DNA of 64,000 nt from Negadavirga shengliensis (GTDB taxonomy: Bacteria; Bacteroidota; Bacteroidia; Cytophagales; Cyclobacteriaceae), in contig NZ_JBHSJJ010000011.1 of NCBI RefSeq assembly GCF_042652345.1, positions 62,001 through 126,000 of the forward strand, read 5' to 3'. The notes beneath the pieces are model-generated. The model saw nothing but the letters and a program-made list of their open reading frames with translations. It did not search any database and was not told where the DNA came from. The position numbers were made by a program, and so were the translations under genes. Shown here piece after piece: positions 18,736 through 28,314 of the stretch; position 1 is the first letter of the stretch, and every line of letters starts with the position of its first letter.

Positions 18736-20086
18736 TCAAAATATTTCTTTCCAAAAAAGCATTGCGGAATTTGCCTTTGGGGTCATATTCCTGTACAAGT
18801 TTCCTGAAGTCGTCCATTCTATCATATTGTGTTTCCAAATGATCCCTGGACAAGGTAAATAACTTGCCCCAATGTGGCCTGACCTGATAGGGCATCAATT
18901 CCTTTTCTATTTTGGGGAGCAGCTTCTGTACGTTCGGCCAGTCCTGTTTCCAGGTAAAATGGATGGCAATGCTGTCTCTCCCATACGCAGGACTGAGCCA
19001 TAACCTGTCGGCGGCTATGGACCGGATCTCGGAAATCAGTAAATGCGGAGAGATTTCTCCCCCCATCCTGTACATCGCAGAAATGGCCTCAACTGCATGT
19101 TCGCGCGGCACAAAAAACTCGGATTGCAACTCCTCGCCGCTGCTGGGCGTAAAATCCATTTTAAAATGGGGAAGCCGTTCATGCCAGGGGCCAGGGATGC
19201 CCATCTGTTCCGTGCAATGGATGGCGGAAATTTCCCGAATGGGATGAAGGTGGTCGGGGGCCGAAACAGCTTGCAAAAATTCCTGCTCCATGGGAGTTTC
19301 TGCCCCTATGTCTTCCACCTTTTTCTTTATCCATAGCTGGTTAATGGTGTCTCCCTTCCAATCGGTAAATAGACTTACACTGTAACCGCTGGAAAAAACC
19401 GCTTCAAAATTATCCTCCAGCTGTTTTAAAGGCAGATTCTCATAGACATATTGGCAAACCGAAAAAGTCGGCGAAACGCTCAGGGTCATCCGTGTAACAA
19501 TACCCAAGGCGCCCAAATGCACCACGGTGCCATTAAACCTGCCTACATGCTGGTCTTTGGAAAGTTTTATCAGCTCTCCCTCCGCAGTGACCATTTCCAT
19601 CTCAGTGACCATGGTCGCCAGGTTGCCGTTCCTGTCCCCCGACCCATGTGTGCCTGTGGCGCAAGCCCCGGCTACGGATATATGAGGGAGAGAGGCCAGG
19701 TTATGCAGGGATAATCCCGCCATCTCTAATTTGGATGCCAGTACTCCATATTGGATACCAGCGGTAAAGCTTACTGTCTGATCCCTGGGATTGATCTGGA
19801 TATCATTATCCATGTTTCTCAAAGACAATTGTCTGAATTCGCTATCTGCGATGTCGTTGAAGGAATGCCTGGTTCCCAATGCCTTCAACCGTTCGTATTT
19901 CCTGACAGCGGATCTCAGTCCTTCCAACACATTGGGGGATTCGAGTTCAGCCGTGCTGTAGGTAAAATTGCCGGCCCAATTGCGTCTCGGGGGGACTTGG
20001 TTGCTTGTTTTACAGGAAATCATGGGCATCAGGAACTGTCCTCCCACCATCAGGGAGGAAGTTTTCAGAAACTGTCTTTTCTTCAT
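18731..20086 (-). CDS. FAD-linked alditol / sugar-lactone oxidase-like protein
   Basis: Flavoprotein of the vanillyl-alcohol-oxidase fold, 451 aa. A leader MKKRQFLKTSSLMVGGQFLMP is compatible with Tat or lipoprotein export (PMISC at about 25). The FAD-binding domain has GTRHSFNDIADS; in alditol oxidases the His of this motif is covalently bound to FAD. LASLPHISVAGACATGTHGSGDRNG is the PP-binding loop. The C-terminal ALO domain includes HWGKLFTL and ends in DPKGKFRNAFL, both typical of D-arabinono-1,4-lactone / alditol oxidases. It starts 23 bp after the glutamate dehydrogenase stop on the same strand, so the two may be co-transcribed. Confidence 0.88.
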   Translation of the reverse strand: MKKRQFLKTSSLMVGGQFLMPMISCKTSNQVPPRRNWAGNFTYSTAELESPNVLEGLRSAVRKYERLKALGTRHSFNDIADSEFRQLSLRNMDNDIQINPRDQTVSFTAGIQYGVLASKLEMAGLSLHNLASLPHISVAGACATGTHGSGDRNGNLATMVTEMEMVTAEGELIKLSKDQHVGRFNGTVVHLGALGIVTRMTLSVSPTFSVCQYVYENLPLKQLEDNFEAVFSSGYSVSLFTDWKGDTINQLWIKKKVEDIGAETPMEQEFLQAVSAPDHLHPIREISAIHCTEQMGIPGPWHERLPHFKMDFTPSSGEELQSEFFVPREHAVEAISAMYRMGGEISPHLLISEIRSIAADRLWLSPAYGRDSIAIHFTWKQDWPNVQKLLPKIEKELMPYQVRPHWGKLFTLSRDHLETQYDRMDDFRKLVQEYDPKGKFRNAFLERNILT

Positions 20087-20109
20087 GGTTTTGGGTTTAT
20101 CAGCTATGA

Positions 20110-21528
20110 TTAAGGGAATATCCCTAAATCAGTATAAGAAATAGCAATCCTTTCCAGGGCAACAATAAATCCGGCTATCCTGAGGCTCTTGAGGTTTTTT
20201 TCCTTTCTCACCCCATTCATATGATGATAGGCTGTCACCATGGTTTCTTCAAGTCCTGAGTTGACAAGATCTCTCTCACTTGCTCCCCTTGCAATCAACT
20301 GTTTTTGTTCATCACTAAAAGAATCCCCTGTGATTTTTTCTATGCTTTCCAACAATCCCTCGTATTTTTTCATATCATAGCGCTTTTCCAGTTTTCCAAA
20401 AGATACCCTGGAGAGATTCTTGAGCCATTCGAAATAGGACACCGTAACGCCGCCGGCATTCAAATACATGTCCGGAATTACGAGAATGTTTTTATTCAAA
20501 AGGATTTTTTCAGCGTCCTGGGTTACCGGTCCATTTGCTGCTTCTGCTATGATCTTGGCTTGGATTCTCGGCGCATTTTCCGACGTGATCTGATTTTCCA
20601 AGGCCGCAGGGACAAGGATATCGCACGGATAGGTAAGCAGCTCAGCGGATTTTTCCACAAATTCGCCCCTTTCATATCCTTTAAAGCCTTTGTTCTTGTT
20701 TTGATAGGTCTTGAGGGCGTCTATGTCAATCCCGTTTTCATCCCAGATCCCGCCGTTCCATTCCGCTATTCCTATGATCTTGGCCCCGGCTTCCTGAAGG
20801 TATTTGGCGGAGTAATACCCCACGTTGCCAAGCCCTTGTACGATGATGGTCTTTCCCTCAAGACCAGGGCTCAAATCCAGCTGATCCATATCTTCCTGTA
20901 CACTTACCGCTTCACGAATGCCTATATACACCCCCATCCCCGTGGCTTCTGTTCTTCCATCGATACCATGCTGGGACAGAGGCTTTCCTGTCACGCATCC
21001 TTTGGCATTGATCACTTCAGGATTAAAAGCCTCAAAAGTATCCACAATCCACGCCATCTCCCGGCTGCCTGTCCCATAATCCGGTGCCGGTACATCTATG
21101 GCAGGGCCTATAAATTTCTTTTTGATAAGTTCCGCGGTATACCGCCGGGTGATCTTTTCCAACTGGTCCACGTTGTATTTGGTAGGATCTATGCTGACCC
21201 CGCCTTTTGCTCCACCATAAGGGATATTCACCAAGGCACATTTATAGGTCATCAGTGCGGCAAGTCCCTTCACTTCTTCCTCATCCACATAAGTGCTGTA
21301 CCGGATACCTCCTTTTACAGGCAATTTATGGTGGGAATGCTGCACCCTATACCCTTCTATTACGGTATAGGAACCGTCTGCGTTTTTTAGGGGAAAATGG
21401 AACTTATAAACACTGTTGCAAAGTTTGATCTGCTCCAACAAACCCGGGTGGATATCCAGATAGCTGGCTGCATAGTCTACGACCTTGCAAACATCTTCAA
21501 ATAAACTGTATTCTCCTTGTGGCGCCAT
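20110..21528 (-). CDS. Glutamate dehydrogenase (Glu/Leu/Phe/Val dehydrogenase family)
   Basis: 472-aa NAD(P)-dependent amino-acid dehydrogenase. The dimerisation and catalytic half has PVKGGIRYSTYVDEEEVKGL and the active-site Lys stretch MTYKCALVNIPYGGAKGGV. The DVPAPDYGTGSREMAWI segment holds the catalytic Asp. The Rossmann half starts IIVQGLGNVGYYSAKYLQEAGAKIIGI. The length is somewhat above that of the common 410-450 aa catabolic enzymes because of a C-terminal extension (residues about 440-472). A glutamate rather than leucine substrate is likely but not proven. Confidence 0.95.
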   Translation of the reverse strand: MAPQGEYSLFEDVCKVVDYAASYLDIHPGLLEQIKLCNSVYKFHFPLKNADGSYTVIEGYRVQHSHHKLPVKGGIRYSTYVDEEEVKGLAALMTYKCALVNIPYGGAKGGVSIDPTKYNVDQLEKITRRYTAELIKKKFIGPAIDVPAPDYGTGSREMAWIVDTFEAFNPEVINAKGCVTGKPLSQHGIDGRTEATGMGVYIGIREAVSVQEDMDQLDLSPGLEGKTIIVQGLGNVGYYSAKYLQEAGAKIIGIAEWNGGIWDENGIDIDALKTYQNKNKGFKGYERGEFVEKSAELLTYPCDILVPAALENQITSENAPRIQAKIIAEAANGPVTQDAEKILLNKNILVIPDMYLNAGGVTVSYFEWLKNLSRVSFGKLEKRYDMKKYEGLLESIEKITGDSFSDEQKQLIARGASERDLVNSGLEETMVTAYHHMNGVRKEKNLKSLRIAGFIVALERIAISYTDLGIFP

Positions 21529-21623
21529 AAATATAGAATGATTTAGTTTAATAACTTTTTAAAAAAGGGAAGCAATGCCCATGCCTGATTCTTTTGTTAT
21601 TGCGTTTTTTGTACTTTTTCCTG

Positions 21624-23117
21624 CTATCTCTTTACCGGCACACCGGCAAATTTGCCCGGTTCCCTGTTGTTCTTGCCTTCAATCCCCTTTAAGGCATCAC
21701 CCATATCTCCCCTTGCGTTCTCTGCCAATGCCACCATCCTTTCTACCACCTCCGGATGTTCCTCAATTACATTGGTGGTTTCTGAGATATCATTTTCCAG
21801 ATCATATAACTCCATGTGCTCCAGCTTCACCGCCCTGTATTTCACCGGGATGCCGTCATCTCTAATTTCCACGTCCGGTTCAAGCGACCGGTAGGTATGT
21901 GGGAAATACAGCTTCCAGTGACCCATTAACACCGATTGGAGTTCATTTCTGTTATAATAAATATAGTATGCCTCGTGTGGTGAAGCGGCATCATTCCCTT
22001 CCATTAGAGGCCAGATATTTTTGCCATCGATAACATGGTCTGGGAGTGCTGCTCCGCTAAGGTGGGCAATGGTGGGCAGCAAATCAATGGTCATGGCAGG
22101 CTGCTGTTGAACCTCAGCTGCGGGGATCTTTCCGGGCCATTTCATGATGGTCGGCACCCTGATCCCCCCTTCCCAGGAAGTCCCCTTTCCCTCACGTAGG
22201 GGTTCGGCGGATCCTGAGTGGGTTCCGTAAGAAAGCCAGGGCCCATTGTCCGAAGTGAATACCACCAACGTGTTTTCTTCCAGACCATGTTTTTTCAAGG
22301 CTTCCAACACCTGTCCTACAGACCAGTCTATCTCCATGATGACGTCCCCATAGATACCTCTTTGGGATTTACCGGCAAATTTATCAGAAACGAACAAGGG
22401 CACATGGGGCATATTGTGGGCCAAGTAAAGAAAAAACGGCTGGTCTTTGTTCCGCCCTATAAAGTCAACCGCCTTCTCTGTATACCAGGTGGTGAGCAAG
22501 CTTTGATCATCCAGGGTATCCACAACATCCCTGTTTTCATAGAGTGGCAGCGGAGGGTAATAGTTGGGGTTTTCGGGATGATGGGGCCACATGTCGTTGG
22601 AATAAGGCAGGCCAAAAAACTCGTCAAAACCCTGCTCTGTCGGCAGAAAGGGATCCAAATGACCAAGATGCCATTTTCCAACCATCCCCGTAGCATAACC
22701 CTCTGACTTTAACATATCGGCAATGGTGACTTCATCCGGATGGAGACCATGTTGAGCCGTGTGGTCCAAGGCCCCGAATATTCCCAGCCGGTTGGCATAA
22801 CAGCCTGTAAGCAATGACGCCCGGGAGGCTGAACACACGGCGTGGGGCACATAAAAATGGGTGAACTGGATACCTTCAGCCGCCATTTTATCCAGATGCG
22901 GGGTTTCAAATCCTTTGGCACCAAATACCCCCACATCCTGATAGCCCTGATCATCCGTGAAAATGATGACCACGTTGGGTTGCTGGGGGAGTATTGTCTC
23001 TTGCTGTTCTTCTGTAGATCCGCAAGCTGCGATCAACAAAACCCATAAGGTATAAATTAAAGGCCTTGTGCTTTTTAACAGGTATAGACCCATTCCTGAG
23101 TTAATTGTCAACTTCAT
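21624..23117 (-). CDS. Lipoprotein sulfatase (arylsulfatase family)
   Basis: Sulfatase of about 497 aa cleaving sulfate esters. The start at 23117 is preferred because its ATG overlaps the upstream reductase stop as ATGA; this gives a lipoprotein signal ending LLIAAC. Catalytic features: metal-binding NVVIIFTDDQGYQDVG; formylglycine motif CSASRASLLTG, whose Cys must be oxidised by a maturase; GKWHLGH; FTSDNGPW. CSASR (Ala for Pro/Ala at the third position of C-x-P/A-S-R) is a common Bacteroidota variant. It is downstream of two aldo/keto reductases on the same strand; sulfated polysaccharide use would suit a marine organism. Confidence 0.94.
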   Translation of the reverse strand: MKLTINSGMGLYLLKSTRPLIYTLWVLLIAACGSTEEQQETILPQQPNVVIIFTDDQGYQDVGVFGAKGFETPHLDKMAAEGIQFTHFYVPHAVCSASRASLLTGCYANRLGIFGALDHTAQHGLHPDEVTIADMLKSEGYATGMVGKWHLGHLDPFLPTEQGFDEFFGLPYSNDMWPHHPENPNYYPPLPLYENRDVVDTLDDQSLLTTWYTEKAVDFIGRNKDQPFFLYLAHNMPHVPLFVSDKFAGKSQRGIYGDVIMEIDWSVGQVLEALKKHGLEENTLVVFTSDNGPWLSYGTHSGSAEPLREGKGTSWEGGIRVPTIMKWPGKIPAAEVQQQPAMTIDLLPTIAHLSGAALPDHVIDGKNIWPLMEGNDAASPHEAYYIYYNRNELQSVLMGHWKLYFPHTYRSLEPDVEIRDDGIPVKYRAVKLEHMELYDLENDISETTNVIEEHPEVVERMVALAENARGDMGDALKGIEGKNNREPGKFAGVPVKR

Positions 23118-24079
23118 TCTTCCCATAAGTCACCCGGCTTGTATGGAGCCCCCTCTATTCCCGTAAAAAAAACACCATCAATGAAGCGGTAGCTGCCGTC
23201 GATGTCCCCTATCTGCCGCATGTCGGTATCATCCAGCCGAAGATTGGCCGCTTCCAGGTTTTGCTTTATCCTGTCCTTGTTTGCTGACTTCGGGATCACG
23301 GCTGTATCGCGGTTCAACGACCATGCAATTAAAACCTGCGCCGGAGAAACCCCGTGTTTAGTCGCAATTTCCCGGATGACAGGATTCTCCATTAGTTTAG
23401 GTTCATCCGCCCGCTTCCTGTTCGCTGGTCTATCACTGGACCCAAGTGGCGAATAGGCAGTTATGTAGATGCCGTTATCCAGGCAAAAAGCCAATAAGTC
23501 ATCCTGAGGCAAAAAAGGATGGACCTCTATTTGGTTCATTTCAGGTTTGATATTACAATCTGCCATGATCGTTTTCAGATTGGCGATGTTGAAATTCGAA
23601 ACGCCGATATGTCTGGTCAGTCCTTCCTGCTTCAGCTTCTCCATCCCCCGCCAGGTTGCACTTAGTGGCACCTCCTCATAACTAAAGTAATCTTCCTTTT
23701 TTTTGGGAAACAACACATTGCTTTTGACCGACACGGGCCAATGGATCAGATAAAGGTCCAGATAATCCAGTTGGAGGTCTTTCAAGGTCTGGGCCAGACC
23801 TGTCTTGACCCTATGTTCTTCGTGGGCATTGTTCCAAAGTTTGGAAGTGATAAATATTTCCTCTCTTTTCACCAATCCTTTTTTAAAAGCGGTGTGCAAG
23901 GCACTGCCTATCTCTTTTTCATTTTGATAAACCGCGGCACAATCGATATGTCTGTACCCCGCCTCAAGCGCCCACAGGACGGCATTGTATACCTCTCCCG
24001 GCGCCGATTTCCAGGTGCCCAGGCCCAGCATGGGCATTTTATCTCCGTTGTCAAAAAGAATCGTTTTAATGTCTTGCAT
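23114..24079 (-). CDS. Aldo/keto reductase (first of two)
   Basis: 321-aa NADPH-dependent oxidoreductase with the TIM-barrel AKR tetrad in context: AGYRHIDCAAVYQNEKEIG (Asp, Tyr), FITSKLWN (Lys) and LYLIHWPVSV (His). The C-terminal cofactor site reads AVIPKSANKDRIKQNLEA. It is a close paralogue of the gene at 24152-25132 and shares its DLWEE C-terminus. Its stop overlaps the sulfatase start. Substrate unknown. Confidence 0.95.
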   Translation of the reverse strand: MQDIKTILFDNGDKMPMLGLGTWKSAPGEVYNAVLWALEAGYRHIDCAAVYQNEKEIGSALHTAFKKGLVKREEIFITSKLWNNAHEEHRVKTGLAQTLKDLQLDYLDLYLIHWPVSVKSNVLFPKKKEDYFSYEEVPLSATWRGMEKLKQEGLTRHIGVSNFNIANLKTIMADCNIKPEMNQIEVHPFLPQDDLLAFCLDNGIYITAYSPLGSSDRPANRKRADEPKLMENPVIREIATKHGVSPAQVLIAWSLNRDTAVIPKSANKDRIKQNLEAANLRLDDTDMRQIGDIDGSYRFIDGVFFTGIEGAPYKPGDLWEE

Positions 24080-24151
24080 GGATTTCGTGGTATGGATTTA
24101 TAGTAAAGATACTTTTTATTTTCGTTGTCGAAATCAAAACCGGAAGGCCTT

Positions 24152-25132
24152 TTAACTTTTGCTGTACTCTTCCCACAAGTCGGAAGACGTGTACGGACTC
24201 CCATTGCTCAGCCAAACCGGCCCCGGTGTATACCGGTAAGGTCCTTCCAGCGAAGCCAACAGTTCTATATCGTCCTTGTCGAGCTCTACACCTATTGCTC
24301 CAAAGTTTTCTTTGATCCGGACGGGATTAACCGATTTTGGGATCACAGCTGTACCCCTATCCATACCCCAGGCCAGTAAAACCTGGGCCGGAGTCGCTTC
24401 ATGCTTTTCTGCAATGGCCTTCACCACCTTGTCTTCCAGTAAAATAGGGAACGCCACTTCTTTTTTGGCCACCCGGTAAGCAGCGCCGAGAGGGCCATAT
24501 GCGGTGAGATGGATCCCTTTGGCCTCACAAAATTCCTTTAGCCGCTGTTGCGGTAAATAGGGATGCAATTCCACCTGATTGACTTCAGGAAGAATGCGGG
24601 CCGATGACAGAATTTCCTCCAGCTTGAGGATATTGAAATTGGAAACACCTATATGCCTTGTCAATCCCTTATCCACCAGCTTTTCCATACTTTCCCATGT
24701 CGCGGTGAGCGGTGAGTCCTCATAGCGGAGAAAATCCTCTGCTCTTGAGGGATAGTCCACTCCTTTTTTAACGGAAACCGGCCAGTGAATCAAATAAAGA
24801 TCGAGGTAATCCAATCGCAGGTTCCTGAGGGTAGTTTCCATGGAGGGCAAAACATGTTCCGGCAAATGGGAGTCATTCCAGAGCTTGGAAGTAACCCACA
24901 GGTCCTCTCTTTTCACAAGGCCGTCACGAAAAGCCTTATGCAAGGCCTCGCCTATTTCTTTTTCGTTTTTGTAGATGTGGGCACAATCAATATGCCTGTA
25001 GCCGGTTTTGATGGCGGTAAGTACCGCTTCAAATACCTCATTGGGCTGGGACAGCCAGGTGCCCAGACCAAGAGCAGGCATCCGGTCCCCATTTTTAAAG
25101 AACAGTGATTTCATGGAGTGTGGTTTATGCAA
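24152..25132 (-). CDS. Aldo/keto reductase (second of two)
   Basis: 326-aa AKR with the same tetrad (TGYRHIDCAHIYKNEKEIG, WVTSKLWN, LYLIHWPVS) and the NADPH phosphate site AVIPKSVNPVRIKENFGA. It precedes its paralogue by 72 bp on the same strand, so the pair arose by tandem duplication and then diverged. It is the first gene of the AKR-AKR-sulfatase run. Confidence 0.95.
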   Translation of the reverse strand: MHKPHSMKSLFFKNGDRMPALGLGTWLSQPNEVFEAVLTAIKTGYRHIDCAHIYKNEKEIGEALHKAFRDGLVKREDLWVTSKLWNDSHLPEHVLPSMETTLRNLRLDYLDLYLIHWPVSVKKGVDYPSRAEDFLRYEDSPLTATWESMEKLVDKGLTRHIGVSNFNILKLEEILSSARILPEVNQVELHPYLPQQRLKEFCEAKGIHLTAYGPLGAAYRVAKKEVAFPILLEDKVVKAIAEKHEATPAQVLLAWGMDRGTAVIPKSVNPVRIKENFGAIGVELDKDDIELLASLEGPYRYTPGPVWLSNGSPYTSSDLWEEYSKS

Positions 25133-25500
25133 GGGATCAAGGTTTTAAAAATAAGTGGTTTATTCATGATGTTGTTTAGCCAAAATCTGACTTTTTCCCC
25201 AAAATCCCAAATTTTTCAAACTTAAAACCGAAATGTATTTCTTGAAAACGCTGGACCAAACCGTGCTTTACCTTGGTAGATAACCACGGGATTCGAAAGT
25301 TTTCGCTCCTTTGAGCTATATTCCGCTGTTTCCGGTACCATCGGAAAAATCTCTCTGAAGTCCGTTCCTCTCCAAATCCCTCTTGGCATCGGACAATGCC
25401 CTTGATGAAACCTTTTTGAGTGTTCATTCATCCGGGTGTCCGAAAATAAAAAAGGTCTTGTGACAACTCCGGGTTAGAAATGTGACCGGGGAGAAAGAAA
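25133..25500. other. Intergenic region without a supported gene
   Basis: About 370 bp upstream of the reductase pair. A minus-strand frame at 25176-25427 codes for 83 residues (opening MNTQKGFIKGIV) that I cannot match to any family and that may be a gene relic. No RNA structure or clear promoter was seen. Confidence 0.4.
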
Positions 25501-25538
25501 AAAGTAAAAAGCCATGGGTTAAAAGCTTATCCCATGGC
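25501..25538 (-). terminator. Terminator after the Old Yellow Enzyme gene
   Basis: On the minus strand a perfect 8-bp stem GCCATGGG / CCCATGGC with a 12-base loop is followed by TTTTTACTTT. It lies 60 bases past the stop of the alkene reductase gene. Confidence 0.8.
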
Positions 25539-25597
25539 CGGATTGATGAACATTTGAACTGGTTATGGCAGATTTTCAAATCCAATGAAATTCATTT

Positions 25598-26686
25598 TTA
25601 TTCATAAAACGGGTAATCCGTGTAACCTACTTGGTCTGCAGAATAAAAGGAAGCGGTCTTGGGAGAGGCTAGAGGCAGGCTATTTTTAATCCTTTGGGGA
25701 AAATCAGGGTTTGAAATAAAAGGCATTCCGAAAGCAATCAGGTCCGCCCTGCCCGACTCCAAGGCTTTTTCGGCTTTTTCCCCGGTATATCCGCCGTTCA
25801 GTATCAATAAGTTGCTGAAATGCTCCCTGATGGTCTCTACCAAACGTCTTCCCTCCTCAAGTTCTCTTGCTGCTGACTCCACCACATGTACATACAAAAT
25901 ACCCAGCTTCTCAAATTCCTTTACCAAATGGTCGTAGGTATCAAAAATCCCGTCATAATAAGGCATATCATTGAACGTATTGTAAGGCGAGAGCCTGATC
26001 CCTACTTTATCTTTCCCAATGGCATCAGCGATGGCACTGACAACTTCCAGGACAAAACGGCTGCGGTTGGTTAAATTTCCGCCGTATTCATCGGTTCTTG
26101 TATTGACATGGGGATTCAGGAATTGTTCCAGGAGGTAGCCATTGGCACCGTGGAGTTCCACGCCGTCCAATCCTGCTTTCACCGCGTTTTTTGCCGCTTG
26201 TGCAAATTCCTGAATGGTAAGCGCTATATCGGCTGCTGACATCGGTTCAGGTAACGGGAGCGGCTGCATCCCGGAGGAATCTGTCCACATATCACCCTTG
26301 GCTTTAATGGCGGCAGGTGCTATAACACGACTCCCCTCCGGCATATTTTCAGGATGGGCTATCCTTCCGGTGTGCATCAATTGGACAAAGATTTTACTTC
26401 CTTTCAGATGTACTGCATCGGCAACCTTCTCCCATCCCTTTACCTGTTCTTCATTGAATATCCCCGGAATACGGGCATATCCAAGCCCATCGGGAGAAGG
26501 GGACGTCCCTTCCGTAATGATCAACCCTGAGGAGGCTCTTTGGGCGTAATAGGTGGCCATAAGCGCATTGGGAACCGATCCGACGGCACGGGACCGGGTC
26601 ATCGGGGCCATCACAATCCGGTTCTTCAATCCTAATCCATGTTGCGATAAAGGCGAAAACAGATGTGTTTTGGTTTGATTTTCCAT
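25598..26686 (-). CDS. Old Yellow Enzyme-type alkene reductase
   Basis: FMN-dependent ene-reductase of 362 aa, reducing activated C=C bonds of electrophiles with NAD(P)H. The family signatures are RIVMAPMTRSRAVG near the N-terminus, the FMN/substrate His-Asn site in DGVELHGANGYLLEQFLNPHVNTRTDEYGG, and ILNGGYTGEKAEKALESGRADLIAFGMPFISNPDFP at the C-terminus. The gene follows a MarR-family regulator on the same strand, with a shared operator palindrome in front of each gene, so induction by reactive electrophiles is likely. Confidence 0.96.
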   Translation of the reverse strand: MENQTKTHLFSPLSQHGLGLKNRIVMAPMTRSRAVGSVPNALMATYYAQRASSGLIITEGTSPSPDGLGYARIPGIFNEEQVKGWEKVADAVHLKGSKIFVQLMHTGRIAHPENMPEGSRVIAPAAIKAKGDMWTDSSGMQPLPLPEPMSAADIALTIQEFAQAAKNAVKAGLDGVELHGANGYLLEQFLNPHVNTRTDEYGGNLTNRSRFVLEVVSAIADAIGKDKVGIRLSPYNTFNDMPYYDGIFDTYDHLVKEFEKLGILYVHVVESAARELEEGRRLVETIREHFSNLLILNGGYTGEKAEKALESGRADLIAFGMPFISNPDFPQRIKNSLPLASPKTASFYSADQVGYTDYPFYE

Positions 26687-26711
26687 AACATTTTTAATTT
26701 GTTATAACTAA

Positions 26712-26727
26712 ATTTGTTTAAACGAAT
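26712..26727. promoter_or_regulatory. Putative MarR operator, copy in front of the alkene reductase
   Basis: ATTTGTTTAAACGAAT is a 16-bp palindrome with one mismatch, 26 bp before the alkene reductase start. It matches the perfect palindrome in front of the regulator gene at 27272-27287 at 15 of 16 positions. Confidence 0.65.
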
Positions 26728-26743
26728 ATTGGGTTAAATTTTT

Positions 26744-27193
26744 TTAACCTCTGAATTTATCCAGTAAGTCAGAAAGTTTTTCTGCTTCCTCGTCCGTCAA
26801 ATTGTGTAAAAATTGGCTGCTGGCTTTTAGCGCCGGATCTATTTTATCCAGCAACCGAAGCCCTTCTTCGGTAATGACAAGGTCTATTTCTCTCCGGTTT
26901 TTCTCATTGATCGTCCTTTTGATCAATCCTTTGGCTACCAACCTATCACTTAACCTGGTAAGATCGGGATTTTTGTCCATCATCACATTTTTGACTTCCC
27001 CACAAGTAGCGGGTTGGCCATCTCTGCCCCTAAGAATCCGCAATACATTATACTGTTGCTGAGTAACCCCAATGGGTTTCAGCACTTGGTTGATCTGGTC
27101 CATCAGGGAATTGAATGTATAAATCAAATTGACCCATGCTTTAACCTGAGGGGCCGCAAACTTTTTCTGCTTGATCGCATCTTCAATTTTCAT
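26744..27193 (-). CDS. MarR-family transcriptional regulator
   Basis: 149-aa winged-helix repressor. The core reads LKPIGVTQQQYNVLRILRGRDGQPATCGEVKNVMMDKNPDLTRLSDRLVAKGLIKRTINEKNRREIDLVIT, with the wing sequence NEKNRREIDLVITEEG typical of MarR. It lies upstream of the alkene reductase on the same strand and has its own palindromic site overlapping its promoter. It probably represses both genes until a ligand binds. Confidence 0.93.
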   Translation of the reverse strand: MKIEDAIKQKKFAAPQVKAWVNLIYTFNSLMDQINQVLKPIGVTQQQYNVLRILRGRDGQPATCGEVKNVMMDKNPDLTRLSDRLVAKGLIKRTINEKNRREIDLVITEEGLRLLDKIDPALKASSQFLHNLTDEEAEKLSDLLDKFRG

Positions 27194-27271
27194 CTCATTC
27201 CTTTTTACCCGCCGATATTTTAATGGCGATTTCAGACTGTAATTTTAAAAAACAATTATCGTTTTACCAAA

Positions 27272-27290
27272 ATTTGTTTAAACAAATATA
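27272..27290 (-). promoter_or_regulatory. Putative marR-type operator overlapping a -7 box
   Basis: ATTTGTTTAAACAAAT (27272-27287) is a perfect 16-bp palindrome. On the minus strand it overlaps TATATTTG (27283-27290), which fits the TAnnTTTG -7 element, about 80 bases before the regulator start. A repressor bound here would block its own promoter. Confidence 0.7.
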
Positions 27291-27350
27291 GAAATTTCTG
27301 TATAAAAGCCCCATGGAAGGTCCGTGATACCCCCGCTAATCCGCCAAACG

Positions 27351-27908
27351 TCAATGTTCTTTGCTTAATGCTATCAATTTGCTCATCGTATTGAAGTTCC
27401 GGGTGGTGGCCGACACACCCAGTTGTTTTTCCAGCATCAGATTCGAGAGCTTGGAGCGGGCTGCATTTCCAGGCACGTACATATAAGCCGCATTTTCAGT
27501 GATGACAAGCTCTTCGGGTGAAAAATCCATTGCCATCAGTTCTTTGGCTTTTTGGGTATCGGGAACGGCCGTAAATGTGGTAAAAAACACCCGGGAAATA
27601 TCATACCCGCCGGTAAAGGGGTTATTGTCCAAAATAGCTTGGAGTTGGTCGCCTGTCCGCACAATTACCACCAAATCGGCGCCTATATGCTTTTTAATAA
27701 GCTCATGGACAGCCTGTTCTATTTCCCCTGCCGGCAAATCACTGTTCACCAAGGCGTTGCCACTGGCAATGTAAGTACGGGTATTTTCAAACCCGGCCTG
27801 AGTAAGCACTTCCCGCAACTTGGCCATAGGTACTTTGTTTTTGCCCATAGGCATCACACCCCTCAAAAGAATAATATAATTTTTCATAGAATCAGATGGG
27901 ATATTCAT
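27351..27908 (-). CDS. DUF1697 domain protein
   Basis: 185 aa, a single DUF1697 domain. The family opening KNYIILLRGVMPMGKNKVPMAKLREVLTQAGFENTRTYIASGNALVNSD is clear, as is the C-terminal SATTRNFNTMSKLIAL. Function of the family is unknown. The preferred start is MKNYIILLRG (residue 8), since the first seven residues are outside the conserved part. No operon partner. Confidence 0.92.
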   Translation of the reverse strand: MNIPSDSMKNYIILLRGVMPMGKNKVPMAKLREVLTQAGFENTRTYIASGNALVNSDLPAGEIEQAVHELIKKHIGADLVVIVRTGDQLQAILDNNPFTGGYDISRVFFTTFTAVPDTQKAKELMAMDFSPEELVITENAAYMYVPGNAARSKLSNLMLEKQLGVSATTRNFNTMSKLIALSKEH

Positions 27909-28314
27909 GATATAGAAGAGGTAGAAATGTAATTCGATTTTGGTTTACTTTTTTATTATTAAATATATTTGAAGTTTCATAAATAAAAAAAGAAACACCT
28001 AAAAATACAGATCAACCCGAAAATTGATCCTTGACTTAACTGGCACATCATTCGAGAAAAAATATTTATGAAGAATATCTTTTATGGCGTTTCTCACCCC
28101 ATATACAGGTTGTAATTGTTTGAATCCTGTTGATTTTGGTTTGATTTTTTTACCTGTACCAATATTTGACAGGTACTTTTGGGTGTGGAAAAAAGTTGGT
28201 CCTCAAAAAAGAACAAATCTTATTGTTATCTTTAACCATGGAGTCAATGAATTTGCCATCAGTCAAATACCTCGTGCTGATGCTTAATTAGCTTTCGAAT
28301 CAAACCCTAATACA
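27909..28314. other. Intergenic region upstream of the iorAB-type genes
   Basis: A/T-rich, 406 bp, between divergent genes, so it should hold both promoters. A 67-codon frame at 28084-28287 (+) has no recognisable content and looks fortuitous. No exact TAnnTTTG box with a spaced TTG was identified. Confidence 0.4.

Noticed and set aside
20305..21390. Long plus-strand frame of 361 codons
   Set aside because: It is antisense to the glutamate dehydrogenase gene, whose motifs are complete; the plus frame has no family features.
28084..28287. Small plus-strand gene before the IorA-like gene
   Set aside because: No recognisable domain or ribosome site, and it lies in A/T-rich promoter DNA.
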